Part shown: piece after piece, positions 36,056 to 46,530 of the stretch
Layout of the letters: every line of letters begins with the position of its first letter
Numbering within the stretch: the stretch's first letter is position 1
NCBI RefSeq assembly: GCF_002157735.2
Contig: NZ_AP018689.1
Coordinates: 1,521,619-1,585,618 of the forward strand
Direction of reading: 5' to 3'
Length of the DNA stretch: 64,000 nt
Source of the DNA: Vibrio aphrogenes
GTDB taxonomy: Bacteria; Pseudomonadota; Gammaproteobacteria; Enterobacterales; Vibrionaceae
Notes under the pieces: generated by a model
The model's input: only the letters and a program-made list of their open reading frames with translations
Told to the model about the DNA's origin: nothing
Databases searched by the model: none
Program-made: the position numbers and the translations under genes

Positions 36056-36976
36056 TTAGTAACGAATTTTTGGATCAATGTACGCCAACAACACATCGAC
36101 GATGGCATTGAACAAAATAAATAAGAACCCAATAAGAATCGTAATGCCTAGAACCAATGAATAATCTCGGTTAAACGCCGCATTCACAAAAAGCTTGCCG
36201 ATCCCAGGTAGACCAAAGATGGTTTCGATCACCACCGAACCGGTAATGATTCCCACAAAAGCAGGCCCCATGTAAGACACCACAGGCAATAACGCCGGCT
36301 TTAACGCATGTTTAAAAATAATGTATTTGTAACTTAATCCTTTGGCACGGGCTGTACGAATGAAGTTACTATTAAGCGTTTCAATCATGCTGCCACGGGT
36401 GATACGTGCAAAGGTCGCCACATAAAGTAGAGACATCCCGACCATAGGCAAAAACATGTAATAGAACCCGCCATCTTTCCAGCCACCAGCCGGAAACCAA
36501 CCTAGGTTAATCGAGAAGAAATAAATCAGAACAGGAGCTAATACAAACGATGGCATCACCACCCCTAACATGGCGGTCGACATAATGGTGTAATCCACCC
36601 AAGTATTTTGCCGCAACGCCGCGATGGTCCCTATCCCGACCCCAAGCACAACCGTAAAGATAAAAGCAAAAAAGCCCACTTTGGCTGACACAGGCAAGGC
36701 GGAATACACTAATTCATTCACGGTATAATCTTGGTACTTAAATGAAGGACCAAAGTCACCTTGTAAGATATTGGTCAAATAAGTGGTGTATTGCACCAAG
36801 ACCGGTTGGTCTAAACCATATTTGGCGTTGATGTTCGCCATGACTTCCGGGGGCAGCGGACGCTCAGAAGAGAAAGGGTTACCCGGTGCGAACCGCATCA
36901 GGAAGAAGGATACCGTAATCAACACCAACATTGTGGGTATTGCTTCGATAAGCCTTTTAAAAATGAATTTCAACAT
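36056..36976 (-). CDS. oppB: Oligopeptide ABC transporter permease OppB
   Basis: 306 residues with six predicted helices starting LIEAIPTMLVLITVSFFLMR, EAA-type loop (RTARAKGLSYKYIIFKHALK) and the C-terminal YIDPKIRY. Forms the membrane channel with OppC. It follows oppA after a gap of about 610 bases, so it may have its own promoter. Confidence 0.94.
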   Translation of the reverse strand: MLKFIFKRLIEAIPTMLVLITVSFFLMRFAPGNPFSSERPLPPEVMANINAKYGLDQPVLVQYTTYLTNILQGDFGPSFKYQDYTVNELVYSALPVSAKVGFFAFIFTVVLGVGIGTIAALRQNTWVDYTIMSTAMLGVVMPSFVLAPVLIYFFSINLGWFPAGGWKDGGFYYMFLPMVGMSLLYVATFARITRGSMIETLNSNFIRTARAKGLSYKYIIFKHALKPALLPVVSYMGPAFVGIITGSVVIETIFGLPGIGKLFVNAAFNRDYSLVLGITILIGFLFILFNAIVDVLLAYIDPKIRY

Positions 36977-37587
36977 AGTAAAACTTCCAGTTGTGACGAA
37001 ATAATTGTGTTGCCGACTTCAGTGGGCGACAGTCCTTGTAATGTTATTTTTATTATGTTTTGTCGTTGTCAATTAAGATAAATATCGATAAATGAAAAAA
37101 CACATTTACGACAAAATAGCAGGAGCATTGGAGGAATGAGAAGGAAGACAGACTCTAATCCCAATACGGTTAGAGGTGTTTTTGGTCACTAAGCGTGTCG
37201 ACTCGTGTACCAGTTCATCATTTGAGTTCCATTCAAACACACACAGATGCCTACCCTGTATGTTCAGGTATCAATTTCACACTCTTTGACAGAACATGAA
37301 AAAGCCATTTTCGTAATATCCATACTACAAATAGTGGAATACCTTGCTTGTATTCACATTACCAATATTCCATAGAATAATCTAGAAATAAGCGTCAAAG
37401 TTAGTATATATTGCAAACAAAAAACGCAAAACAGAACAAAAAGCAACCAATGCGGGCGATTTATGCTCGTTTCAACTTATACGCAAACTTCAGGATATCG
37501 TTCAGAATAGGTAGAGAAGTGAATCAAGTTAAATACAAATAAAATAGGTTCCACACTAAGCGTGCAGAACCTATAAGCCACAGCTAA
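36977..37587. other. Long oppA-oppB intercistronic region
   Basis: About 610 bases, no gene seen on either strand. A hairpin lies just after the oppA stop; the remainder is AT-rich. The gap is long enough for a separate oppB promoter. Confidence 0.5.
37544..37574 (-). terminator. Partial terminator after oppA
   Basis: ATAGGTTC...GAACCTAT stem with an inner CAC / GTG pair and GCTTA loop, followed by TTTATTT on the minus strand. It would stop most oppA transcripts before oppBCDF, raising the ratio of binding protein to transporter. Confidence 0.7.
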
Positions 37588-39222
37588 TTATTTAGCAATC
37601 TTATAAAGATCTTTGGTATAAATTTTATCTTCCGCATTATTCATTGGATAACCACCAACTAATGGTGAGACCAAACGAGCTTTAACGTATTGGAAGATAG
37701 GCGCAATAGGCATATCACGAGCCAGAATCTTTTCTGCTTCAGCATACAGCTCCGCACGTTCTTGATCACTGGTCGAATTCAGCGCTTTTTCCATCACCGC
37801 GTCATATTCTTTACTGTGATAACGTGGATCATTTGAGCTATTATTTGATTGCATGAGTGATAAGAATGCTGATGCTTCATTATAATCACCACACCAACCC
37901 GCACGCGTTACTTCAAAGTTACCTTGGCGACGGGTATCAAGATAAGTTTTCCATTCTTGGTTTTCCAACGTCACATCCACCGCACCTAATGATTTTTTCC
38001 ACATAGAAGCAATCGCGACCGCATTCTTTTTATGGTTATCATCTGTGTTATACAGCAAAGTAAACTTCAACGGATTGGATTCGTTATAACCCGCTTCCGC
38101 TAATAATTCTTTGGCTTTCTCATTACGTTGCTTTTGCGTCCAAGTCCCATATTCAGGCATTGTTGGGTGGAAGTCAGCTGTGATTTCTGGCGTTAAGAAA
38201 TACGCCGGTTTCTGACCTTGGCCTAATAAAATACGGGTCATTACATCACGATCAATCGTATATGAAAGTGCTTTACGTACACGCACATCATCAAATGGTG
38301 GTTTGGTATTATTAAAGCCGTAGTAATATGAACATAGGTTACCCACGACTTTAACATCTTCAGGATGTTCTTTTTGCAGACGTTTAAACTGCTCATTAGG
38401 TAGCTCATCGGTCATGTCGAGTTCACCTGACAAGAAGCGATTCATTTCCGCATTTTGGCTTTCAATCGGTAAATAAGTAACTTTATCGATCACGGTATGT
38501 TCATTGTCCCAATAATGAGTATTGCGCACTAACACCATACGCTCATTCAATACCCATTTATCCAATACATACGCACCATTACTGACAAAGTTTTCAGGCT
38601 TAGTCCATTGATCGCCAAACTTCTCAACCACTTTCTTATTAACCGGTTTTACTGTGGTGTGGCCCATCATTTTCACAAAGTAAGGAACCGCCGATTCTAG
38701 ATCCACTTCTAAGGTATTAGCATCTATCGCCTTCACACCTAAAGTAGACTTATCGGCTTTACCTTGAATAATTTCAGCGGCATTTTTCATGGTCGTCATT
38801 TCTAAATACCATGCATAAGGAGATGCGGTAGCTGGGTCAACTGCACGTTGGAAAGTGAACACGAAGTCATCGGCGGTTACCGGCTCACCATTTGACCATT
38901 TGGCATCTTTACGTAAGTGGAAAATAAACGTTTTATTGTCTTTAGTTTCCCAACTTTCTGCGACACCCGGCACTACATTGCCATCGGCATCTTGGTTTAC
39001 TAGCCCTTCGAATAAATCACGAATCACGTTAGATTCAGGCACGCCTTCCGTTTTTTGCGGGTCAATTGACGCCACTTCAGCGCCATTACCTTTTACTAAT
39101 TCTTGGGTTTTCGCTAGTTGAGTACCTGCAGGAACCTGAGCGGCAAAAGTGGGAAGAGAAGCGGCACTAAAAGTAAGGCCTGCGCCTAGCAAAATAGCCG
39201 TGGTGAGTGTGTTTTTACGCAT
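37588..39222 (-). CDS. oppA: Oligopeptide-binding periplasmic protein OppA
   Basis: 544 residues from the ATG at 39222, which has GGAG 9 bases upstream; the upstream ATG overlaps that ribosome site. A signal peptide (MRKNTLTTAILLGAGLTFSA, cleaved near FAA) is followed by the SBP_bac_5 fold: SIDPQKTEGVPESNVIRDLF, WSNGEPVTADDFVFTFQRA and GYNES. The sequence is close to classical OppA/MppA rather than the chito-oligosaccharide-binding relatives of Vibrio, so peptides (possibly murein peptide) are the likely ligand. First gene of the opp locus. Confidence 0.92.
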   Translation of the reverse strand: MRKNTLTTAILLGAGLTFSAASLPTFAAQVPAGTQLAKTQELVKGNGAEVASIDPQKTEGVPESNVIRDLFEGLVNQDADGNVVPGVAESWETKDNKTFIFHLRKDAKWSNGEPVTADDFVFTFQRAVDPATASPYAWYLEMTTMKNAAEIIQGKADKSTLGVKAIDANTLEVDLESAVPYFVKMMGHTTVKPVNKKVVEKFGDQWTKPENFVSNGAYVLDKWVLNERMVLVRNTHYWDNEHTVIDKVTYLPIESQNAEMNRFLSGELDMTDELPNEQFKRLQKEHPEDVKVVGNLCSYYYGFNNTKPPFDDVRVRKALSYTIDRDVMTRILLGQGQKPAYFLTPEITADFHPTMPEYGTWTQKQRNEKAKELLAEAGYNESNPLKFTLLYNTDDNHKKNAVAIASMWKKSLGAVDVTLENQEWKTYLDTRRQGNFEVTRAGWCGDYNEASAFLSLMQSNNSSNDPRYHSKEYDAVMEKALNSTSDQERAELYAEAEKILARDMPIAPIFQYVKARLVSPLVGGYPMNNAEDKIYTKDLYKIAK

Positions 39223-39813
39223 ATGAATGAACTCCAATTTTATAATAATGCATCCGTGACATCTTCATATCGTTTATCGCCAAGTAAGTTCGGCCTATCA
39301 GTAGGCTTCACTAGAACTTAATGATTTGTAGAATTTTCGCTCTAATTTACACCATACTGGCGATATAAAGATCGGTTAACGCTATCAATATTTTTTGAAA
39401 ACCACCACAACAGAATCATAAAAATAATACATAGATTACATTTTTACTTACCGCCCATATATTTTGCTAAAAAATACTTAACCTATAGTTTGATTAACTA
39501 ATATCCCCTCAATTACCACCATCTAATTCGTTTAAAAATCGCACAACTCTAAATCTACTTTCACGCTTTAGCCCACTTCTCGCTCATTGCAAGTCCATAA
39601 ATGACAAGTTTTATCAAATATCGAGGCTACAAATACTTTGCTTGTCAGCAGGGTGCACGCCCGCAGAATTACTGGTAAGTCGATTCAAAAATGCCCTTTG
39701 CTACTTTGTTGCTTCTCTTTATCTCAACAACACTGCTTGAGATGCACATTAGCTGCAGATCTTCACGAATGATTAAACGTGAACCAATCACAAGGAATAT
39801 AGAGAGAAATGCT
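39223..39813. other. Divergent promoter region oppA / chiA
   Basis: About 590 AT-rich bases between two divergent genes. No clear operator was recognised. The open frame continuing 41 codons upstream of the ChiA start lacks a ribosome site and a signal peptide and is not coding. Confidence 0.4.
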
Positions 39814-42348
39814 ATGAAACGTTTCAATCTCACCGCAGTGAGTATTGCTTTAGCCTTAGGGTCTGCGTCCGTCATTGCCGCCCCTAGCATGCCGAGTCTT
39901 GATATGTATGGCTCCAAAAATTTAAAGTTTTCTAAAATCGATTTAGCCATGGAGACCACTTCCGGTTACTACGATATGGTGCAATATCATGACGCAGCCC
40001 AAATCGATATTATCTTCAATCAATACAGTGGCGAGAGAGGCGATACTTATCATATCTACTTTGATGATAATAAAGTCGCTACTGGACCAATTTCTGGCAG
40101 TAAAACCACCGCTTCTTTTGCCTACCCACAAGGAGGTGTTTATCAAATGGCCATTGAAGCTTGTGATGCCAATGGTTGTACCAAAACTCAAGCTTACCCG
40201 TTGTCGATTGCTGATACGGATGGCTCGCACTTAGCGCCATTAACGATGAATGTTGACCCCAACAATAAATCCTATAATACCGACCCCAATACTGTCGTCG
40301 GAACCTACTTTGTTGAATGGGGAATCTATGAGCGTGCTTACACTGTCGATAATCTTCCTGCGGACAATTTGACCCATATCCTTTATGGCTTTATCCCAAT
40401 TTGTGGTCCAAATGAATCGCTAAAATCGGTTGGTGGCAATAGCTTTAATGCCTTGCAAACCGCCTGTAAAGGAGTGCCTGATTATCATGTTGTGATCCAT
40501 GACCCTTGGGCCGCGTATCAAAAAAGTTTCAAACAAGCTGGTCATGAATACGATACACCTATTAAGGGTAATTTTGGCATGATGATGGCGTTAAAACAGC
40601 GTAATCCTGAGCTTAAAATAGTGCCTTCGATTGGGGGTTGGACCCTTTCTGATCCGTTCTTCTCATTTACAGATAAAGCCAAGCGTGACATCTTTGTGGC
40701 TTCCGTTAAAACATTTTTGACCACTTGGAAGTTTTTTGATGGCGTCGATATTGATTGGGAGTTTCCTGGTGGTGGCGGTGAAAATGCCAACTTAGGAGAT
40801 CCCGTCAAAGATGGCCCTGCTTATGTGGCATTAATGCGTGAGCTTCGTGCCATGTTAGACGAACTTGAAGCCGAAAACGGCAAAGAATATGAACTGACTT
40901 CCGCGATTGGAGTTGGCTACGACAAACTTGAAGATGTGAATTACGCCGATGCGGCGCAGTACATGGATTATATCTTTGCCATGACTTATGACTTTTACGG
41001 TGGCTGGAATAATGTAACAGGTCATCAAACTGCTCTGTATTGTGGTAGCTTCATGCGCCCAGGCCAATGTGATGGCAGTGGCGTGGATGAAGAAGGTGTT
41101 CCGTATAAAGGTCCTGCTTACACCACAGATAACGCCATTAAGATCTTGTTGGAACAAGGCGTGCCAGCGAATAAGTTAGTCGTTGGTGCTGCCATGTACG
41201 GTCGTGGTTGGGATGGAGTGATGCCAGAGAGCTTAACCGTTGCGAGTGATCCAATGACCGGAACAGGCAATGGCAAACTGACTGGCACAAAAGAACAAGG
41301 CGTTTGGGAAGCTGGTGTCATTGATTATAAAGGCATCAAAAGCACCATGATGGGGCCAAATGGCAACGGCATTAATGGCTTTGAACTGGGTTATGATGAG
41401 CAAGCTGAAGCCGCTTGGGCGTGGAATCGTACCAATGGAAAGCTGGTCACCTTTGACAATGATCGTTCTGTCATCGCCAAAGGGCAATATGTTCGTAGTC
41501 TAGGTTTAGCAGGGCTTTTCTCTTGGGAAATTGATGCCGATAATGGTGATATTTTAAATGCCATGCACGAAGGACTTGCCGGAGAAGTCACCAATGTAAC
41601 CCCAACTGCCCATGCTGGAGTTGATAAAACCGTTGTAGGTCCTGCAAGTGTTGAACTGGATGGTTCAGCTTCTAGCGATCGTAATGGCTCGATAACCTCT
41701 TATCAATGGACTCAAACCTCAGGACAAGCGGTAACGATTCAAAACCCAACCGCAGCCAAAACCGGCTTTGATATTGATGAAGTCACCGCAACTCAAACTC
41801 TGATTTTCTCACTCACCGTCACTGATAATGAAGGAGCAACCGATACCGATACGGTGGTGATCACAGTTAATCCCATGTCGACAGCTCCCGACAACACTGC
41901 GCCAGTCGCTAAACTGAGTGCACCAAGTGAAGTCAATGCGGGTGACAGCGTGACTGTAGATGCTTCTGGTTCTAGCGACGCCGAAGGCGATCCCTTAACC
42001 TATACTTGGATCCTGCCTTCGGGGATAACAGGCTCCGGTTCGAGCATTCACTTTACTGCCAGTGAATATGAACAAGATACTACGCTCACGTTCTCCGTCA
42101 CGGTCAACGATGGTGAATTGACTAGCCAAGCAACGACCTCGGTTGTGGTACTTAAAACCTCAGGTAACGTCGACCCAGATCCCACTTGTGACAACGCTTG
42201 GGACGCCTCCGCAGTATACACTGGTGGCGATCAAGTCACGCTGGAGGGCGTATTGTATGAAGCTAAATGGTGGACTAAAGGTGAGAACCCAACACAAACT
42301 GGTGAATGGGGAGTATGGAAAAACCTCGGTGCAGCAACCTGTCATTAA
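39814..42348 (+). CDS. chiA: Secreted GH18 chitinase ChiA
   Basis: 844 residues from the ATG at 39814. Signal peptide (MKRFNLTAVSIALALGSASV, cleaved after IAA), N-terminal chitinase fibronectin-like domain (about 25-150), GH18 barrel (about 165-590) with the catalytic DGVDIDWEF ending in Glu316. Two PKD-like Ig modules follow (about 595-685 and 695-780), then a C-terminal CBM5/12 chitin-binding domain (about 795-840, aromatic YEAKWWTKGENP). Endo-chitinase releasing chito-oligosaccharides outside the cell. Typical Vibrio ChiA (about 850 residues), here with two PKD-like modules between enzyme and binding domain. Confidence 0.94.
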   Translation: MKRFNLTAVSIALALGSASVIAAPSMPSLDMYGSKNLKFSKIDLAMETTSGYYDMVQYHDAAQIDIIFNQYSGERGDTYHIYFDDNKVATGPISGSKTTASFAYPQGGVYQMAIEACDANGCTKTQAYPLSIADTDGSHLAPLTMNVDPNNKSYNTDPNTVVGTYFVEWGIYERAYTVDNLPADNLTHILYGFIPICGPNESLKSVGGNSFNALQTACKGVPDYHVVIHDPWAAYQKSFKQAGHEYDTPIKGNFGMMMALKQRNPELKIVPSIGGWTLSDPFFSFTDKAKRDIFVASVKTFLTTWKFFDGVDIDWEFPGGGGENANLGDPVKDGPAYVALMRELRAMLDELEAENGKEYELTSAIGVGYDKLEDVNYADAAQYMDYIFAMTYDFYGGWNNVTGHQTALYCGSFMRPGQCDGSGVDEEGVPYKGPAYTTDNAIKILLEQGVPANKLVVGAAMYGRGWDGVMPESLTVASDPMTGTGNGKLTGTKEQGVWEAGVIDYKGIKSTMMGPNGNGINGFELGYDEQAEAAWAWNRTNGKLVTFDNDRSVIAKGQYVRSLGLAGLFSWEIDADNGDILNAMHEGLAGEVTNVTPTAHAGVDKTVVGPASVELDGSASSDRNGSITSYQWTQTSGQAVTIQNPTAAKTGFDIDEVTATQTLIFSLTVTDNEGATDTDTVVITVNPMSTAPDNTAPVAKLSAPSEVNAGDSVTVDASGSSDAEGDPLTYTWILPSGITGSGSSIHFTASEYEQDTTLTFSVTVNDGELTSQATTSVVVLKTSGNVDPDPTCDNAWDASAVYTGGDQVTLEGVLYEAKWWTKGENPTQTGEWGVWKNLGAATCH

Positions 42349-42398
42349 TTCGAAACCCTAAGTAACCTCAGCTACGGATAACGAGAAGTAGCAACATC

Positions 42399-42427
42399 AA
42401 AAAGGCCAACAAATCTGTTGGCCTTTA
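42399..42427. terminator. Terminator chiA / moaE
   Basis: AAAGGCCAACA / TGTTGGCCTTT perfect stem with AATC loop, then ATTGTTATTTT; lies between converging genes. Confidence 0.85.
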
Positions 42428-42462
42428 TTGTTATTTTCCTAGGTTTAGCGCAACCTCAGAAT

Positions 42463-42924
42463 CTATTGTTTCCAGCGCTCTGCCGCTTGAGCATCAGAAT
42501 CGCGCGACTCAACCCAACGCACACTGTCGGTGGTTCGTTCTTTTTTCCAAAATGGCGCTTGGGTTTTCAAATAATCCATCACAAATTCACAGGCTTCAAA
42601 TGCCGCGTTACGATGCGCACTCGACACTCCTACAAACACAATTTGATCGCCTAAATCCAAATCTCCGACGCGATGGATAACACGAATATCTAACAATGGC
42701 CAGCGTGATTGAGCTTGTTCACAAATCGCCAATAATGAGCGTTCTGTCATGCCCGGATAATGCTCCAAACTTAGCCCAGTGACCGAATCGCCAAGGTTCA
42801 TATCCCGCACTTTTCCGACAAACGTGACCACAGCTCCCGCTTGCGTTCCTTGTGCTAAACGTTGGTATTCTGTACCAACATCAAAATCGTCAAATTGAAC
42901 ACTGACCCACTCTGCTTGTGACAT
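42463..42924 (-). CDS. moaE: Molybdopterin synthase large subunit MoaE
   Basis: 153 residues. MoaE features: GAVVTFVGKVRD, GLSLEHYPGMTE, HRVGDLDLGD (conserved His/Arg), and the active-site region with SSAHRNAAFEACEFVMDYLK and PFWKKE (Lys). With MoaD it adds the dithiolene sulfurs to cPMP. Last gene of moaABCDE; 3 bases behind moaD. Confidence 0.95.
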   Translation of the reverse strand: MSQAEWVSVQFDDFDVGTEYQRLAQGTQAGAVVTFVGKVRDMNLGDSVTGLSLEHYPGMTERSLLAICEQAQSRWPLLDIRVIHRVGDLDLGDQIVFVGVSSAHRNAAFEACEFVMDYLKTQAPFWKKERTTDSVRWVESRDSDAQAAERWKQ

Positions 42925-42927
42925 TGC

Positions 42928-43173
42928 TTAGCCTCCTGTGACCGGTGGGAAAAACGCCACTTCATCACCAGATTTCACGACCGTGTCCATTGACACCATG
43001 TCTTGATTGACTGCCACCAGCAATTTACCCGATTGTAAGGCTCTCGCCCAGTGTTCGCCTTGCTGGCACAGTTGCTCACGTAAAGCGTCAACTCGGAGGT
43101 TATCTGCTTCGATAGCAATAGAATCGACACCAATTTGTTCACGAGTCTGAGCAAAAAATAGAACTTTAATCAT
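42928..43173 (-). CDS. moaD: Molybdopterin synthase sulfur carrier MoaD
   Basis: 81 residues, ubiquitin-like fold, ending in FFPPVTGG. The C-terminal Gly-Gly is thiocarboxylated by MoeB and hands sulfur to cPMP in the complex with MoaE. Tightly between moaC and moaE. Confidence 0.95.
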   Translation of the reverse strand: MIKVLFFAQTREQIGVDSIAIEADNLRVDALREQLCQQGEHWARALQSGKLLVAVNQDMVSMDTVVKSGDEVAFFPPVTGG

Positions 43174-43195
43174 TATTTAACCTTGCCAATCTAAA

Positions 43196-43678
43196 TTATG
43201 AATCGGTCGCAACAAAATGACCGGATTTACCGCCGGTTTTTTCTAATAAGCGGACTTGCCCAATCACCATGTCTTTTTGAACCGCTTTACACATATCGTA
43301 AATAGTCAGCGCCGCCACTGAAGCAGCCGTTAACGCTTCCATTTCAACCCCGGTCTTACCCGCCAATTTACATACCGATTCAATACGCACTTGATTGGTT
43401 TCCGGCTTTGCTTCTAGCTGCACTTCGACTTTCGAAAGCAATAATGGATGACACAGCGGAATTAAGTCCCAGGTTTTTTTGGCGGCTTGAATACCCGCAA
43501 TACGTGCGGTCGCAAACACATCACCTTTATGATGAGAGCCTGAAACGATCAAATCTAATGTTTCTTTGGACATGCTCACCCAAGCTTCAGCTCGTGCTTC
43601 ACGTACGGTTTCTTGTTTTGCCGACACATCGACCATATTCGCTTCACCAGAAGCATTAATGTGAGTAAATTGAGACAT
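43196..43678 (-). CDS. moaC: Cyclic pyranopterin monophosphate synthase MoaC
   Basis: 160 residues. Family segments: [35 protein letters not shown] (active-site His), and [24 protein letters not shown]. Converts the MoaA product into cPMP. 22 bases ahead of moaD and 26 behind moaB. Confidence 0.96.
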   Translation of the reverse strand: MSQFTHINASGEANMVDVSAKQETVREARAEAWVSMSKETLDLIVSGSHHKGDVFATARIAGIQAAKKTWDLIPLCHPLLLSKVEVQLEAKPETNQVRIESVCKLAGKTGVEMEALTAASVAALTIYDMCKAVQKDMVIGQVRLLEKTGGKSGHFVATDS

Positions 43679-43704
43679 CTCATTATTCCTATGAAACTAA
43701 AAGA

Positions 43705-44217
43705 TTACAGCGAAAGATGTGGCATGAAGTTGCATGGGCGGTGACGTGCATCAAGCTGCTCTTTGATTAACTTCTCCCAGCCTAAGCGACACGCACCTGT
43801 CGAGCCTGGCATCGCAAAGATCACCGTTTGATTAGCCATGCCAGCAATTGCACGCGACTGTAAACTGGAAGAGCCAATCTCAGCAAAAGACAACATTCGA
43901 AAGATTTCACCAAACCCTTCAACTGGCTTATCAAATAAAGGCAGCACCGCTTCCGTGGTATAGTTTTTAGCGGTAAAGCCAGTACCACCACTGATCAAAA
44001 TAACTTGAATAGACTCATCGGCGATCCATTGAGAAATCTGAGCGCGTATTTGATATTTATTGTCTACCACAATATGGCGCTCAGCTAAATGGTGCCCTTC
44101 TAATTGAAGCTGCTCAACAAAGTAATCACCAGAAGTGTCATTGTCAGCAGTACGAGAATCCGATACGGTCATCACCGCAATATGAGCTGGTTTAAATTCA
44201 GCAGCCACACGTGCCAT
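43705..44217 (-). CDS. moaB: Molybdenum cofactor protein MoaB
   Basis: 170 residues, MogA/MoaB fold: AVMTVSDSRT, ILISGGTGF, and FAMPGSTGACRLGWEKLI, with the acidic GSTGA loop. Probably adenylates molybdopterin or is a minor MogA-like protein; its role in E. coli is not essential. Third position after moaA is the usual enteric/Vibrio order. Confidence 0.94.
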   Translation of the reverse strand: MARVAAEFKPAHIAVMTVSDSRTADNDTSGDYFVEQLQLEGHHLAERHIVVDNKYQIRAQISQWIADESIQVILISGGTGFTAKNYTTEAVLPLFDKPVEGFGEIFRMLSFAEIGSSSLQSRAIAGMANQTVIFAMPGSTGACRLGWEKLIKEQLDARHRPCNFMPHLSL

Positions 44218-44258
44218 GTTGTTATCCTCAAGCCAATAAAAAATAAAATAAAGAAAGG

Positions 44259-45323
44259 TTAACCACCAATAGAAGCCAAGTGGGGAGTCATGCCGGTTTT
44301 GCCTTCTTGCAAGAAATGGCTCACCGATTTGGTATCCAGCGCACCTTGAATGCGTTGAATTAAGGCTGGTTGTTGCTCATCGTGTTGCAATAAATCACGT
44401 AACTCAACCCCTTCTTCACCAAATAAGCATAAGTGAAGCTTCCCTGTGGCCGAAACACGCAGACGGTTGCAGGTTTCGCAAAAACCTTTTTCATAAGGCA
44501 TGATCAACCCGATTTCACCTTGATAGTCAGGGTGAACAAAAACTTGTGCCGGGCCATCATTCGCTTCTTTGACTTTTAATAACCAGCCATTAGCGATCAA
44601 GTGATTACGAATCGTCACTCCAGATTGATGCTGTTGCTGAAACAGGTCATCCATTTCACCCGTTTGCATTAATTCGATAAAGCGCAGTTGAATGGGTCGG
44701 TGCTTAATCCAATTTAAGAAGCTAGGCAGCGCATTACCATTATATTGCTTTAACAACACCACATTGACTTTGACTTGCTTATAACCGACGTCAAACGCTC
44801 GGTCGATACCGGCCATCACATCGTGAAATTTATTCTCACCCGTGATTTCATGAAATAAACGAGGGTCCAAGCTATCCACACTGACATTAATGTGTGTTAA
44901 GCCCGCTTGTTTCCAATCATTCACTTGCTTGGCCATACGATAGCCATTGGTGGTAGTTGCGACTTTTTTAATCCCTGGTGTTTGGGCGACTGAGGCCACG
45001 ATATCATTAAAATCTTTCCGCAAGGTCGGTTCACCACCAGTAATACGAACTTTCGTGGTGCCGCAATCGGCAAAGGCATTAACAATACGCTTAATTTCTG
45101 CTTGGTTAAGAAAAGAGGAATTTTTTCGACCCGTTGGATGGTAACCATCAGGAAGGCAATAGGTACATTTGAAATTGCAGACGTCAGTAACCGATAAACG
45201 TAAATAGTAAAACTTACGCTCAAAACGATCGACAAATTGAGATTGTTCTGTTGCGGAATCGACACGATCCACAGCAGAAACACCAGAATGCTCTGGAGTA
45301 AACTGAGACACTAATTGAGTCAC
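44259..45323 (-). CDS. moaA: GTP 3',8-cyclase MoaA (radical SAM)
   Basis: 354 residues from a GTG start at 45323, chosen because GGAAAGG ends 6 bases before it. SAM cluster Cys motif CNFKCTYC, C-terminal second cluster ([20 protein letters not shown]) and the ending GG. First step of Moco synthesis from GTP. The N-terminal extension of about 20-25 residues before the conserved [10 protein letters not shown] is longer than in E. coli. A structured leader precedes it. Confidence 0.94.
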   Translation of the reverse strand: MTQLVSQFTPEHSGVSAVDRVDSATEQSQFVDRFERKFYYLRLSVTDVCNFKCTYCLPDGYHPTGRKNSSFLNQAEIKRIVNAFADCGTTKVRITGGEPTLRKDFNDIVASVAQTPGIKKVATTTNGYRMAKQVNDWKQAGLTHINVSVDSLDPRLFHEITGENKFHDVMAGIDRAFDVGYKQVKVNVVLLKQYNGNALPSFLNWIKHRPIQLRFIELMQTGEMDDLFQQQHQSGVTIRNHLIANGWLLKVKEANDGPAQVFVHPDYQGEIGLIMPYEKGFCETCNRLRVSATGKLHLCLFGEEGVELRDLLQHDEQQPALIQRIQGALDTKSVSHFLQEGKTGMTPHLASIGG

Positions 45324-45339
45324 GAAACACCTTTCCAAA

Positions 45340-45470
45340 TACGGGAGGTCTACCCATTTCTAAGTAAACCCTGGTGACATAAAGCCACTGGCCTTAAAAA
45401 CCTATTCTGGATTCAAGAATTAAATGAATAAAGAACTTAGTGATTAACGCTCGGAGTTATGACGTAATTA
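45340..45470 (-). promoter_or_regulatory. Structured moaA leader, possible Moco riboswitch
   Basis: On the minus strand, GTGGC-TTTAT-GTCAC forms a short stem. GGGTAGACCTCCCG then GGAAAGG, which holds the moaA ribosome site, follow closely. The place (directly before moaA) is where gamma-proteobacteria carry the Moco riboswitch. I cannot lay out the whole consensus from memory, so this is a positional guess supported by local pairing only. Confidence 0.35.
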
Positions 45471-45618
45471 CCAATAATTTGATCGGCAACACTGTTTTTA
45501 AATAGTACGCAATAAATGGCATTTTTTCCATACCCATTTAGGGCTGAGGCAGTTATATTTACCGAATCCATATCAAAGAACATTCAAATATTTGTCTTTA
45601 AGACAGAGAATCTTATTC

Positions 45619-46509
45619 ATGCCTATTCATAAAACCAAAAAAGTGGTCGCGATTGGTGGTGGCCACGGCCTCGGACGAATGCTCGCCGCACTAAAGGATT
45701 TTGGCTCAAATGCTACTGGGATTGTAGCGACAACCGACAACGGCGGCTCAACAGGTCGTATTCGCCAATGCCAAGGTGGGATCGCTTGGGGCGACACTCG
45801 TAACTGCATTAATCAGTTGATCACCGAACCCAATATTAGCTCAATGATGTTTGAGTATCGATTCCGCGGACAAGGTGAGCTCAATGGCCATAATCTTGGT
45901 AATTTGATGCTCACCGCTTTAGATAATTTATCGATTCGCCCATTAGATGCGATTCACCTGATTTGCGATATGCTCAAAGTTGAGGTCAATATTGTTCCTA
46001 TGTCGGAGCACCCTGCCGATCTCACTGCATTATCAAAATCGGGCAAATGGGTACGTGGTGAAACTAATGTCGATGACATGTCAGAGCCTTTGCAACGTTT
46101 ATACGTTGAGCCAGAAGTCCCCGCAACCGACGAAGGTGTCGAAGCCATTTTAGCCGCAGACTATATTATCTTAGGCCCTGGTAGCTTTCTCACTAGTATT
46201 ATGCCGCCTTTGTTATTACCCGAGATAGGAAAAGCCATTGCGAAAAATACTCAAGCTAAAGTCATTTTTGTCGATAACTTAGATAATGAGTTTGGTCCAG
46301 CGGGAATGATGAGTTTAGAAGAAAAATTAAAGTGGTGTCAGCGAGCTTGTGATGGACGTAAAGTGAATGTGTTACTTGGAGAGAACTTCACGGATAATGT
46401 CAAACAAGACTATCAATGTGTGGAAGTCAATTTAGCCTCACCAAACCACGAATGGCGTCATGATCGTAAAAAGTTACAACAAGAAATAGAGAAGATTATT
46501 TTACAATAA
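45619..46509 (+). CDS. yvcK: YvcK/CofD-family gluconeogenesis factor
   Basis: 296 residues from the ATG at 45619. Nucleotide-sugar-binding Gly motif VVAIGGGHGLGRML, TDNGGSTGRIR, and LGPGSFLTSIMPPLLLPEI, the signature of YvcK (YbhK in E. coli). In Bacillus YvcK binds UDP-GlcNAc and supports cell-wall and carbon metabolism. It lies divergent from moaA and convergent with uvrB, the same order as ybhK in E. coli. Confidence 0.92.
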   Translation: MPIHKTKKVVAIGGGHGLGRMLAALKDFGSNATGIVATTDNGGSTGRIRQCQGGIAWGDTRNCINQLITEPNISSMMFEYRFRGQGELNGHNLGNLMLTALDNLSIRPLDAIHLICDMLKVEVNIVPMSEHPADLTALSKSGKWVRGETNVDDMSEPLQRLYVEPEVPATDEGVEAILAADYIILGPGSFLTSIMPPLLLPEIGKAIAKNTQAKVIFVDNLDNEFGPAGMMSLEEKLKWCQRACDGRKVNVLLGENFTDNVKQDYQCVEVNLASPNHEWRHDRKKLQQEIEKIILQ

Positions 46510-46530
46510 AACCGGTATGAGAAAACTCGT

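Noticed and set aside
37588..39222. Chitobiose-binding protein of the Vibrio chitin ABC system
   Set aside because: Although chiA is next door, the sequence reads like classical OppA (SIDPQKTEGVPESN, WSNGEPVTADDF).
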